Below are positions 1-11,735 of a stretch of DNA of 64,000 nucleotides, piece by piece. The stretch spans positions 514,842 to 578,841 of the forward strand of contig VZRZ01003209.1 of the NCBI GenBank assembly GCA_013398175.1, in the 5' to 3' direction. The DNA comes from Climacteris rufus (Eukaryota; Chordata; Aves; Passeriformes; Climacteridae). Numbering within the stretch: the first letter of the stretch is position 1; every line of letters begins with the position of its first letter. A model generated the notes under the pieces. It saw only the letters and a list, made by a program, of their open reading frames with translations, did not search any database and was not told the DNA's origin. Made by a program: the position numbers and the translations under genes.

Positions 1-220
1 NNNNNNNNNNNNNNNNNNNNNNNNNNNNNNNNNNNNNNNNNNNNNNNNNNNNNNNNNNNNNNNNNNNNNNNNNNNNNNNNNNNNNNNNNNNNNNNNNNNN
101 NNNNNNNNNNNNNNNNNNNNNNNNNNNNNNNNNNNNNNNNNNNNNNNNNNNNNNNNNNNNNNNNNNNNNNNNNNNNNNNNNNNNNNNNNNNNNNNNNNNN
201 NNNNNNNNNNNNNNNNNNNN
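1..220. other. Assembly gap (220 N)
   Basis: Run of undetermined bases at the left edge. The sequence that resumes at 221 is purine-rich and then LTR-derived, so the gap probably sits in or beside repeats. Confidence 0.99.
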
Positions 221-224
221 GGGT

Positions 225-480
225 TCCCCTTACGATCTGGGAGAAGAGAGAGGGCTGTGAGTTGGGGGGTGGAGGGGGGGGATGGGAGGATGGCAGAGGA
301 AAGAATGTTTAGAAGATATTCCTTTGTTTTTGCCTGCTCCTTTGACTCTGTAATAAATTCACTTTATCACTTAGAAGCTCTGACCTTGTCTCAGCCTGAT
401 TTTACTCCTTTACCAGCATTTCTTATCATGGGTTTAGTAACACAGTTCAATTCGGAAGGGGGGAAAAAAAAGCAGTCCTA
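225..480. other. Possible degraded LTR-like sequence next to the gap
   Basis: A G-rich purine stretch (about 238-305) is followed by a pyrimidine-rich segment with an AATAAA at 352-357 and a CT-rich stretch ending near 430, an arrangement that resembles the R/U5 part of a retroviral LTR on the + strand. I cannot place it in a family, and it may be ordinary sequence. A 74-codon open frame crosses it but has no recognisable protein features. Confidence 0.25.
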
Positions 481-489
481 GTGGGGCCT

Positions 490-718
490 TGGCCATTGGC
501 CGGGGCTAAACCACTACAACTTGCATGGGAAAGAAGGCTTTCTCACAAGCAGTCCCAGGCCGCCAGGCTCCGGGCCACTACATCGATGCTGTGTAAGCTC
601 TGCTCAGCAGTAATGAAAACATCCTTGCTATCAACACTTTGCACCACAAATTGAAAACATAGCCCCATACCAACTACTATGAAGAGAATTTTATTCTAAC
701 CTAGCCAAAACCAGCACA
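490..718 (-). mobile_element. Endogenous retrovirus LTR fragment (minus strand)
   Basis: Read on the minus strand, this segment begins at 718 with TGTGCTGGTTTTGGCT, followed by motifs I recognise from a widespread avian LTR family: GTAGTTGGTATGGGGCTATG near 660-685, then a CpG-bearing segment with CATCGATGTAG and GGCCCGGAGCC near 560-590. The TG start fits an LTR 5' end. Only the 5' part of the LTR (U3) is visible; no internal retroviral coding sequence adjoins it. Family assignment is from memory and would need a repeat-library match. Confidence 0.6.
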
Positions 719-739
719 CCTGCTAACACTGGAGGCAGC

Positions 740-2100
740 AGCATCAGGAATTTTTACCTCGAACATAGCAGAATAGCCAAAAGGCTCATGTATAGGCAGC
801 CTCACCTGCTGCTCACTGTAACATATTGTGATACTTCTTTGAGGGCCAATATTTCATTCTAAAATAGGCCAATAAAAGCAGGGGATCATATCGCTATTTA
901 ATATGTGGATACTTATATTAGAAGACTTTTCATGTGTGCAAGCATTCTCTTATGCATCTATAAATTTTGATGAGTTTATTTAGTTTTTCTTTATTTTTTT
1001 TCTTCTGCTTTATTGCTGGACTTGTTGAGACTAATGTTCTAGTCAATGCCAGTATTAGGTTCCATTTCTGGTTAGACTCCCAGATATGGTTAATGTCTAA
1101 AGGATTATATAGGTGTAATTTAGCCTTTATATGACTTTGACCCACAGGATTAAGGATGGCAAAACAAAGATATTTGTGTGAAAAAAACAAATTATTTACT
1201 GAAATAGATTATGATAATGGTTAGATTAAAACATTTTAATCAGAATTATTTGCTACACTGCACAGATAGTTATAACTACTAGTATAGCACACTAATTTTT
1301 GAAGCAATATTGAAACAATGGTGTTAAAACTAGCAAAATAATTATTGGTTAGAAATTGCTGTTACTCAGTCATACCAACAACTGTGGTCACATCTCTGAC
1401 ATAGCCTCCAGGAGTAGCCTTGAGCAGCATCTCCACTCGAGAGGAATCTCCATACACACTCCTACAAGGGACGTGTTGGAAGACCCTGCTGTTCAAGGGT
1501 GGGACTGGGCTTTTATAGTATAAAGTGATTGTCAGTGAGCCATATGTTTCTAGAAGGCTGTGTCAGCTCAGCAGCTTTAGAGAAGTTATCAGTACTATCA
1601 CTTCTTGGTTCCTTTATCAGTGACTTTGTTTACTATATCCTCACCAGTGCTAGATTCTGTCAGGAAATGTTATTTTTCACATCCTCAAATGTTTGTCTTT
1701 GGGATCCATGAGTCGGGCTGATTCTAGCATTCTTCAAAAGCAGTGTGACCTGCTTCTCCATCCATCAGCAATAACTTTTGCAAACAGGGTAAAATTTGAG
1801 CTGTTTTACCCCCATTTAAGTGTAGTGGCCCGCTACATGTGAGCATCTGTATCAAAAAGCACAAAGATTCTTACATCTGTCGTGTATTGTTTGATAGCTA
1901 ATACAAGATCTGTTCACAGCTCTATTTATGTTCCACATGGCAAAGAACTTAACACTTTTAGAGTAGCTTATTCCTTGATTCACAGGTCACACAGGGCAGA
2001 CAGACACTCAGAGCCTTATCCTGGTTTCCTTTCTTGCTGGACAGGGTGGAAGTCCATTGGTGAGAACATACGTGTGTGTATATATGTACATATAATATAA
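740..2100. other. Anonymous AT-rich sequence
   Basis: No gene, splice-flanked open frame or recognisable repeat is visible here. It contains a short alternating purine-pyrimidine stretch with GTGTGTGTATATATGTACATATA near 2071-2095, just before the next LTR. The open frames are under 90 codons and look random. Confidence 0.6.
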
Positions 2101-2104
2101 ACAT

Positions 2105-3145
2105 ATGCTCATAAGATGTATCCCTCCAGCAGCCGGATTCACTCATTTTGTTTTGGTAGCTTTTCTTGGATCCCAGTTTCACTGCTTGCTGGCACCCAAA
2201 CAGACAAGGCCCCTAAGATTGTTGCCCCATTCCAGTTGCTGGTACAATCTGTGGACATGTGTGCATGCACCAGCTTCCCTCCCTGAGCTGAGCAAGGCTA
2301 CCCTGGTCCCCCAGCTGACCCCCCTCTGCTCTTGACCCTAGAGACATACAGGTGCTCTCACACCCAGAGCTGCCCTCACCCCCTTGCTCTAGGCCACTTC
2401 ACCCACTCACCAACTTATTCAGGTTGACCTTTGTTACTGATCTCAGGTTCACTCATGTAGCCATTACTTGTCCTGGTCATTGGCACCACAGACACACAGG
2501 CTCCTGGGCCCCAGTTGTTGTACTCATACCCACATATACACATGTACACACGGCAGAGAGCCTTCTCCCCCACAAAAGAGATAGAAAAGAGTTTAATAAG
2601 AAGACAGGACAGGTTCTGCTGCTCAGGTACTAGGCATGGGCATATGAGTGTACTGACCAGCCACCTATTTATGTATGACCAGGCCTTTACATCTCCTTAC
2701 CCCTCTATTTTCCTACTCTTGTTCCTTCCCGAATCAGCTAAACTTCTGGCTTTTCCCATTTTTTCCCCTCCTCTAAACATCCTATAATAAGTCCTGTGAT
2801 CTAGGACTGCTTTTCCTTTGTGTCCTAAAGTGTGTCTCCTGGGTAGCAACTGTTTTAATCTGAAAAGCGATCTCCAGGTTGCTCCTGACTGACCCCTTAT
2901 GATGTGTTTCACATGTGGACATTGAGGCCAAGGCAGTACTGGGACAACCTTGGGAGGGGTTCAGATACAATGTTTGCTGCTTGGTAGTCCTTGTTTTGGG
3001 TTTCCACCTGCATTTGTTCATCCCTGTGCTCCTCTGAACTTGTGGAGATGGGCCTGTGATGGGCTGATGGCTCCTGAGAGGAGTCTGAGTTCAACTTGGG
3101 CTCCCTCTTCTGCCATTGTGTCTCTAAACTCCTTTGTGGTTCTGG
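2105..3145 (-). mobile_element. Old endogenous retrovirus LTR (minus strand)
   Basis: On the minus strand this roughly 1-kb block reads like an avian LTR: a purine-rich U3 (about 3140-2700), a TATA-like CATAAATAGG at about 2665-2676, a polyadenylation signal ATTAAA (complement of TTTAAT at 2592-2597) beside CTGTCTTCTTATTAAACTC, then GGGGGAGAAGGCTCTCTGC and CAACTGGGGCCCAGGAGCC further downstream. I recall this order from a common bird LTR. Edges are approximate; no target duplication was found. The open frames in both strands here (up to 93 codons) are shadows of LTR sequence. Confidence 0.6.
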
Positions 3146-3149
3146 GGAT

Positions 3150-6100
3150 TAGCTTTATCTCAGAACCTTGCAGTAATGAATACAGTATAATGTCTTATGA
3201 ATAATAGGCTTTGTTTGCTGGTTAGTTATAATGGAGAATTACTGTTGCAATGTATGCAAGTCTCCAGAGAAGAAGATGTTGCTAGTTGAAATAATTGTAA
3301 GTTAGGTTGTTTTGCTGAGAGTATTATGTTGTTTGCTTCTGCCTTGTCCTTAAAATACTCTTCATAACTTACCCTTTTGACTTCTGTTTTCTTCAGAATA
3401 CTCAACCTGTAGATTGTCTTTCACAGATGAGCACGTAAAAGATGAATTAAATGCGCTTTGTTCCTTTTACTCTTCCCTAGCTATCTGTCATGTTGGTTAT
3501 TTACAAGGTCATGTGGTGTTTCACTAATTGTTGAATTATTCCAGCATGACAGTATTGTTTTATGTAGAAGTTTTGCCTGGGATGTCAGCAGGAAAACAAG
3601 TTTAGACAGTCCTGTGATTCAGAGTGTACAAGAGATCCGTCTCTAGTACGCAAAACTGCATGTCACTGTTAAAGCAAGATGAAACTGAATGGGCCGTGAG
3701 AGAAAGGGATAAATGTTTTTCTACCAGGGAATTTAGACCTTTCTAAAAGATGTCCACCAGCTGGGGAAACACAGCATGAGGATATATGCCCTGCAGATGG
3801 AACTTTCCTTATGGTGTTTTATTTGATATCTGAAGTCAGTGACAAGGTGATAGTCACTGGAAAAGGAAGTCATTAAATGCCCTTTTGGCTAATGCAATAT
3901 TAAAAAAAAAATATTAAAAAAGGATGCTTCTAGACTCAGAGAAACTAAAACTGTCAACTGGTATGCTATCATGGTATTGTAACAGTAGTCATTGAACTGT
4001 CTTCTCATTTTCTTTTGTTTGTTTGAGATGGGCATCAGAATTTATCTCCTGTTTGGTGAGTGATCAGTTCTCTGTTAGTTACCTGCAAAAAAAAAAACAA
4101 AACATAATTTTGTAAGCAGTTATGTGTAAGACAAAGGAAGTACTCAGAAGTGCTTACTGGAAGTCCATTATATATTGAGCTTGAGTAATCATATTTAGCT
4201 GTTTGTAGGGAAGTAGAGATGTGAAGCTTTCACTGGTAGGTGCCAGTCTCTGGGATATGTGTTTCAGCAGGTTTGAGGATGTCTGGAACTGCCTTTGTTC
4301 AAACTCAACCTATGTCTTATCAATGGTGTGAGAAGCCATGGTGAAAATCCTGATGAAAACCAGCCTGTATCTGAAGTAAATGCCTTTATAATTGTTTTTC
4401 CCAGGCCTCCTATGAGATATTCTGGAATTTTTAGAGGGAGGCGGAAGGGTTGTTTAAATAGCTAGTTTTTATCCTATTTAAATATGCACAGATGATAAAA
4501 TTTAGTACTTTTCAATGGTTTTTATAGTCTCATGTCAACAAAAAGTTGGAGTCTTTGTGTAATTTTAATATTCATATACTCTGGTAGCTGCTTATTAATG
4601 TGCTTCTTTTTAAGTGTCTTATAGCAATTCATCAATAAACAGGGATGAGAGGTAGTAATGAGTGTTGCAGAATGAGAATATGAACAGAGAGCTCAATGTT
4701 CAGATCAAAGGATTTTAATGTAAATGTATCTCATTCAGGCTTAACTGACTGAAAATTATCCATTATTCCAGCGTCTTTATAGGTTTTCTTTTTTCCATTT
4801 TATCTCATAAATGGGTGATCTGTGACTACCCATATGGTACACAGGCAGTTATTTTTCTTCAACTTGATGGTTATATTGCTGCTGTCTTCTTTCTAAGAAG
4901 TTGTCAGATTATCTTTTGAAGTTATATTTAACTATCTGAGCTTAATTTCACCAAAGTGTATTTCAGTGTTGGGTTAAAATGCTATTTCTATATGACTAGA
5001 GAACCAGTCCATCCAATAGGAAACATTTCTTGATTTGAAGGAGTTACTGTTCTAAAAAGAGGTCTAACAGTTTTGCTGTGCATTCGTTGTAATAGATGTA
5101 TCAATGGTTACAGATGCAACTGCTATTAGCAGTTTGATGTACAGGTGTAGTGTTTTTAGAATCTGCTTGTAGAAATGCAATGCTGCCATCTTACAAATAT
5201 TAAATGAGTAAGAATAAATTCAGTCTTTGAAAACATAAGCTAGAAGGGCTGAAATGGTGCCTTCTGAACATATTCCAGCCACTAGTGGTTTAAAAAAATG
5301 TGTAAGTTGTAAAATTTGTGTTGTTGTATTACTTATTTTTACAGAGAACATTACAATAATATTTAGATGGTTTGTTAGAATTTTCTGAAAATTGGTTAAA
5401 TCAAAACATACTTTGTGCAACTTAGTATTATACCCCTTTAAAATACCTTTTTTCCTTCTCATATCTCATTGAATACTTTGAAAATATTTTCAGAAACTCA
5501 TTTGATGATATCATACCTATAATGAAAATACAGTAGGAGCACTGTAGATGGAGTTGATTTGAAGAGATATCAAAATGCCATATTGTCAATCTCCTGCTCA
5601 TTTAAATCAGGAGATAAGTTGTGTTTGGATATTCAAACAGCCACTTGCAGCACATATATGTTTTTTCTGTTGGAATTTTGGATTAACTATGCACTGTAAG
5701 ATGCAAAGTCCAAAAATTAGTGTTAATAAACTTCAAAGAGAGCAGCATAGGAAAGTGTGTAGTACAAAAGTAATTACAAGCTCATATAATAGTTTACAAA
5801 AATATGTATGTGCTTTTTGTTGCCTTCTGCTTTGCTTCTTGTATTGAGGTTATAACAAACAAAATGGTCTCCAGAGATTATTCTTTCTCAGGCTGCTGAG
5901 AGAGCACTTCTCATATCTAATATGCAGCTTTCTAATTCTCCACTGTTTTCCTTCCCTTGGGTATGAGCTTTTATCCTGTAAAATGGGGGTTTAACATTCT
6001 GAGTCTTAAATGTTGAAACAGTTCTGCCTGTTACCTTTTTACCCTGCTGTATTTTATGCACCAAGTGGCTTGTACCTCAGCATGGCTTATGTTTCCAGCA

Positions 6101-7090
6101 CTAGCACCTATGCTATGCTCTGACTATGAGGGACAGCTGCAGTTGTGCAGTGTTTGCTACTTACAATGAATGCTGGGAAAACAGAAATATTCCTGCCTTC
6201 CCTGAGGTAAACAGGAAGACTGGCAAAGTAATGGTGTGTTTGGATATGAAGCAGTCATACAGGGCAGACCTCTGTATTTATTAAGATTCACATTATCAAT
6301 CCATGGAAAAAACTCTTGTATCAAGGTTAGCAACACTGAAGTATGCAAGATACATAAATATGCTTCAGTGCTAGGGAATGTATAAGATTGGACAGGATCA
6401 TCTCTTCTGATTTGTCCAGTTTTTCATAGGTGTAATTTTACTGATGAAAAATTCCCCCTAGCATGACTACTGATGCATTTTGTTTAAAAACCTGTTTATT
6501 CCAAAACAAGAATTAGAATAAGTTTTCTGTTTCTCCATAAAATTATTTAATATTTCTCTTACCTGAGAAAAGAATAAATAACACTAGACTGTTTTTTGGT
6601 TTTGGTTTTTTTTTGTGTGTGTAGCTTACTTATTTAGACTTGGCTTGTTTAGTCTTATGCCATAATTTTTTTGCGAAAAGAACAATTCCATGATGTGATA
6701 AGATACAGCTGGTCATGCTATCAGATATGTTGATGAGTGGCAAATGATATTCAGATTTAGGACAAGGTTGGTATTTTTTCTCTTAACCATCATCTGTCAC
6801 ATGTCATAATGAATTAGCCCATCTAGGAAATGCCCAATATTTTGCCTTTTTTGTTTTGTTTTGTTTTTAAATCTATTCCTTTTTGGTCTATGTGAAACAG
6901 AAGCTTATTTTGTAAGTATTTTTTTAGCTAATTATGGATGTATTTTGGGGTTATGGATGTACCCATCTCATTCTCTAGCTGTAGAATAAAAATGCCATCA
7001 CCATTAACTGAAGTGGTTTAGGAAATATAGTATGCTATAGAGGACTCTAGAGAAATATTGTTGAGAGCTGAATAAACAAAAAGGAGTTTA
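3150..7090. other. Anonymous AT-rich sequence
   Basis: Nearly 4 kb without a recognisable gene or interspersed repeat. It contains short homopolymers (A runs at about 3901-3910 and 4088-4098) and small T/G-rich stretches at 6590-6625 and 6848-6870. Open frames at 5220-5462 (-) and 5575-5847 (+) have no recognisable domains and no convincing splice context. Confidence 0.6.
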
Positions 7091-7093
7091 ACT

Positions 7094-7580
7094 AGAATCA
7101 TAGAATGGTTTGGGTTGGGAGGGACCTAAATGATCATCTTGTTCCAACTTCCCTGACATGGGCAGGGACACCTTCCACTACAGCAGGTTGCTCAAAGTTC
7201 TGCCCAACCCAGCCTTGAACACAGGGAGAGGCATCCACAAGTTCTCTGGTCAATCTTTTCCAGAGTCTCACCACCCTCATTGTGTAAAACTAAACAAGTA
7301 AACAAAAACTAACAAAATACCCCAAAATTCCCAACAAATAAACAAATTTTTCTTCCTAATATCCAATCTAAATATACCCAAAATCTACTGTCTTTCAGTT
7401 TGAAACTGTTGCCCCATGTCCTGTTGCTACAGGCCTTGGTAAAGAGTCTCTTTCAGTCTGTCTTACAAGACTTAATACATTGAGAGGTCACAATAATGTC
7501 TCCATGGAGCCTTCTCTTCTCCAGTCTGAGCAACCCCAACTTTCTCAGCCTGTTCTGACAGGAGAGGTGTTCCACCTCTC
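7094..7580 (-). mobile_element. CR1 retrotransposon 3' fragment, with internal A/C-rich insertion
   Basis: The 3' terminus of a CR1 non-LTR element lies at 7094 (AGAATCATAGAAT, the CR1 terminal repeat), followed by the complement of the usual ending (GGTTTGGGTTGGGAGGGACC). Further in, CCTGTTGCTACAGGCC and CTTCTCTTCCAGTCTGAGC-like text matches CR1 3' sequence and reaches the typical GGAGAGGTGTTCCA near 7575. About 58 bp of A/C-rich sequence (7288-7346) interrupts the element just before TTCTTCCTAATATCC, where CR1 elements normally read straight through. The element is 5'-truncated and noncoding. Confidence 0.92.
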
Positions 7581-8710
7581 TGTACATTAATAGATTTACA
7601 GATACATTACGTAAGAAGAAATAGTTAATGAAGACTTTTCAAATTACTGTATTGAATATACAACAAAGACTGTAACTATGCTTCATTATTATCTAAGTCA
7701 TCAGGAGAGTCAATAAGTGGATCACAAAAAGTACTTATCTGTGCACATGTACATTGTGAAAGAGAAGAGGCTTTTTGCCTGTTCCTTTTGATGTCTTTCT
7801 CAGCAGCACAAAATCTTTCTGAATTAGATTATGTTAATGATCATTTTATTTCTTTTTGTTTTTAGTTTTTATTTGGAAAAATAGATAATCTAATCAGGTT
7901 GCAAGATCAATTGGTAAGCAACAAAAACTCATCTGCTGAGAAGGTTGTTGTTGAAGTGGCACAAGGCACAATTATATATAAGTTCTTACACACTTGATTT
8001 GGATTTAGAAACCAGGCAAGCATGTTAAAACCCCAAGAAAGTTGTTTAAATGAGTATTTATTGTGTACAATTCATTCAGAAGCATTAACCCATTTCTAGG
8101 TCATGGATGATGCCAGCTAGAGAAATGTGTTTTGTGCTTCTACTGCTGTTCAGGAAGCAATTGTTTTCATAAGAACTCTTCAACAAAATCACAGTGATTT
8201 TAACTTTAGTGTTCTAAGCCTTACTGGAGACTTCAGCAGCTACCAGTTTCTTATGTAGTTTTTCTTTAGCACTCTGTATAATTCTCAGTAAAAACCTAGA
8301 TTTTGGAAAGTGCATTGATAGTGTTGACTGTCCAGTTCCTAAGTTACTATTTGTCCAACAGTAATCAGGAGGTACCATGAAGAGTCAATAATTCTAATAA
8401 TGGGCTGCTAGAATTTTTTTTTCAAGTGAAGCCTTGGTATAAATTAATGTTTGCATTTATTTCATAAACCTATTCTTAATGGTGGGTTTCAAATTGCATC
8501 ATTAATGTGTAGGAGGTTATAATGGTCTAGTTGCTTTCTGTCTGAAGTAAAAGTCACTTATGATACTTTCTTAAAATAGCTGAATATTCCAGATAATTGA
8601 TACCAAACTCCTGGGAACTATCGCTGAGTCAATGAAATATTCCAAGAAACCAACTGATATGTCATGCAGCAGCAATCCATGTTTTTACCAGTGATTTGTT
8701 CATAGGATTT

Positions 8711-8737
8711 CTTATAATTCTTATAATGCTTATAATG
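8711..8737. repeat. 9-bp tandem repeat, three copies
   Basis: Three adjacent copies of CTTATAATK: 8711-8719 (ending T), 8720-8728 and 8729-8737 (both ending G). Confidence 0.9.
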
Positions 8738-10471
8738 TTTTTATTAAAAATAAATAATATAAAAATCACTTTTCTATTTGCTGATGATATATCTACTTTC
8801 TTAAAGCTGTATACTAAATCTGAAATGAAAATTTTCTTGGAAAACATGGATTTTTTTCCCTCTTGATTTCTTTGTGTTTCCATGTAACAGTCTATGGACT
8901 GTAAACATAATTAATGGCAAACAAATGAAACCAGTCCATGAAAGGCTTTGAAACAGCCCTACCAGGAAAACGAAAATTAATAAACTGTTAGGAGTCCAAA
9001 TTTTTTTCCTGTTTTCCATAAACATACTGTAACAGTGCAGTAAGAAAACAATCCTAAGTTTCCAAGATGAAGGGATAGCTAGCGAGGGGATTATTGTACA
9101 CAACTAAGAAAAAGCTATCAAAGGGAAAAAGTAGATATATCATAATGAATGATATGTGTATATGCTAAACTATGCGAGGTGAGAAGAAGAGGGTGTTGCA
9201 CTGAAATCTGTGAGAGTAATGAGCACAAAATATAGTGGATGCATACACAGGAAAACATACAACTGAACTGAAAAAAATGGTACAAAGCTGATCCTCAGGC
9301 TAATAAAGCAGAAGTTTTAAGGGAAGTAGAAGTTCTCTTGCACTTTCTTACTGCCTGATGTACCTAACACCTTTGTTTTTTTTTTTTTTTTTTCAGTTTT
9401 TGCTTTCAAATGTGATTTGGGTTTCGGGATTTTTTGTGTTCTATTGTCACTAGTGAGACTGGATAGATTAGTTTGACTGCCTGACACATCAGTGCTCCTT
9501 CTTACAAATCTATTTTGGTGTTTAGTTGCTGGAATCTTATGACATCTCTGTCTACTTAATCTCAGGATGAGGTGGTAGCTATAGCTTTAGGGAGACTTAC
9601 TGTCAGCTGCCTTCTTGACATATGACTTGCTCCTAATATTTTATTTTGATTGTAAATGAGAATAAGGTAATTTTTTCTCAATTTCAACCCTTGTAATAAA
9701 AAATAGAAGAAATTAAATGTGTTGTTTCTCATATTGGTAGACTTAGATAAATCTGGCATTGATGCCTCATACTGCAGAAAAATCTTGTGCTGTAAAATGA
9801 AACAATATAATGTTGATGTCTTTCATCCAAGAGTAAGGGTTTCCCTTATCAGTGAACCATGCATGATTAGACAACTTTACTTATTCTGTGTCCTCCTTAT
9901 AGACCTTCCCTGTAATAAAGACTGTTTTCCCCCAGTTACCTTCTGGGATTGGTTTATTTAATTTGAGAGCTTTTGTAGCACATAACTTTGTGCTTTACAA
10001 CCATGGTGCCAAACCTTCTTGTTTGCCTGCTGAGGGGGTCCCTTCCTTGTTATTGATAAGGATGCCTGTTTGAAATTATAACTCAACATAAATTATCCCA
10101 TTCTTGCCGCTACTCATATCTGCATGTGGTCTAATTCCATGCAGAATGAAATATCTTTGCGTTGTGTTGTTGTTGTTGTTTGAGTCTAAAGGGAATTAGA
10201 TAAACTAATCTGGTGTTGTAGTTGTACTAATATCTGCTCTGTTGAACTCCAATCTAAATGAGTGTCTACTTTTGTCTAACAGCAAAATTGTCTATAACTT
10301 CTCATGATGTCAGAGTTGAAAACGAACACTAAATTACTATTGATGCTTTTTCATAATGTTCAAATTAAGTTTAATTTTAAGTGTGTGTGTATGTATGTGT
10401 CTTAGCATTGCAACATATCCTGAAACTTGAAAATGGAATAGATATAAAAAATCAAGATTGAATTGTTTGTG

Positions 10472-10494
10472 AAAATTAAAATTATTTTAATTTT
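10472..10494. repeat. Perfect AT-rich inverted repeat
   Basis: AAAATTAAAA (10472-10481) and TTTTAATTTT (10485-10494) are exact reverse complements around a 3-nt spacer. In AT-rich DNA this can arise by chance. Confidence 0.9.
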
Positions 10495-10502
10495 TAAACT
10501 TA

Positions 10503-10550
10503 ATTGACTCAGTATCCTGGTTATACCCAATTGACTCAGTATTCTAGGCC
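10503..10550. repeat. Two-copy direct repeat, about 27 bp period
   Basis: AATTGACTCAGTATCCTGG near 10502 recurs as AATTGACTCAGTATTCTAGG near 10529, with one or two mismatches. It looks like a local tandem duplication. Confidence 0.75.
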
Positions 10551-11227
10551 TGAACTTCTTGTCTGAGTATCATCCCTCTTCATATGGACTTAATTAACCA
10601 ACTTGATTTAATGACAACACTGTAAACAGCCTGATAAACTGACTAGTGATTCAACACATTCATCCCCTTCAATAATGGAGAAATAGTGTGGCTGTACTGT
10701 TACATTATCGTACCCTTTTGTAATGACTAATGTATCCTATTATTGTATCCTATTTTTGTTGAGAACACACTTGAAAACATGCAACCGGGAAAAAAACAGG
10801 AAAGAGAATTAAGCCCATAGTAAAAACATAGTATGTAGTGGTGTTTCTGGATCTCTTGCAAAATAGGTCCTGGCTAGTAGTACGTGTGTGTTTAACTTCT
10901 CATGTGACTGCATTTCAAACACTAGTAGATTATGTGTGTGTATGTACATAGGTTTAAAGGAAATGGCTGAACTAAGAAACCAAGAAAATCCCTTTGTACT
11001 TTAGCAGCCCTGCATGGGGAGTCAGTTGAGATTCCAGTCACATGTGTTGTTTGTCCTGAAATTTTTATTTTCTTTCCTGAGTTTCTCGAACAGAGCAGTT
11101 TCTGACAGGAGACTGTTGCCTGCTGCAATGAAACTTCAGATTAGTCAAGATAACCATCAAAATCAAAGGCTCTATTTCTGCCAAATACATGTGTATAATT
11201 CTGCATTACAGTTAGAGAATAATTTGG

Positions 11228-11735
11228 TTCAAAGGGGCCTCCCAAGGGCCCCTACTCTGACTTCTTGCTCAGAGCAGAATCAACACAGGATTGAGATCAG
11301 GTCCTAAAAATCTACAAGGATGGAAACTGTACAACCTCTTTGGAGAACTTGTTCCACTGCCTAATTAACCCCACAGTGATTTCCCTGCTCCATCCACCAA
11401 GTCCTTTCCCCCTTATATCAAATTGCATTCTGTTTTGCTTCAGTTCATGGTCATTGTTTCTCATCTTCCAGTTGTCTACCTGTGCAAAGATCTCCTTCCC
11501 AAAGGGCAAGAGCTTGGCTCAGCCTTCCCTCACTGAACTTGACTCAGTTGTTCAACACCAGCCTTGTACTGAGGGTCCAAAACTGGACACAGTATTCTAA
11601 ATATTGTCTCACTAGCACCGAGTAGGGGAGGCTAATCCTCCCTTCAGCCTCCTGGCTGCATTCCTGGTAGCACAGACGAGGATACTGCTGGCATTCCTTG
11701 CGACCAGAACACTCTGCTGATTCAGCCTGAAATAT
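11228..11735 (-). mobile_element. CR1 retrotransposon fragment (minus strand)
   Basis: The + strand text is the complement of a diverged CR1 3' region: CTTCTTGCTCAGAGCAG near 11260, ACAAGGATGGAAACTGTACA near 11315 followed by CTTTGGAGAACTTGTTCCACTG, and CAAAACTGGACACAGTATTC near 11580 with GTCTCACTAGCACCGAGTAGG further on. These are in the order seen in other bird CR1 copies. The characteristic 3' octamer repeats are missing, so the 3' end is degraded or lost. Open frames of 65-86 codons in this block are relics or shadows. Confidence 0.85.

Larger units (their letters stand above)
7585..11225. other. Anonymous AT-rich sequence
   Basis: No gene is supported. It holds a 9-bp tandem repeat at 8711-8737, a poly-T of 18 at 9376-9393, a GTT microsatellite at about 10166-10180, a 10-bp-stem hairpin at 10472-10494 and a two-copy repeat at 10503-10550. 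Open frames at 8801-9103 (-) and 11014-11307 (+) are not protein-like; the second runs into CR1. Confidence 0.6.

Noticed and set aside
9376..9397. Poly-T followed by CAG as a splice acceptor
   Set aside because: The downstream sequence has early stops and no exon-like composition.
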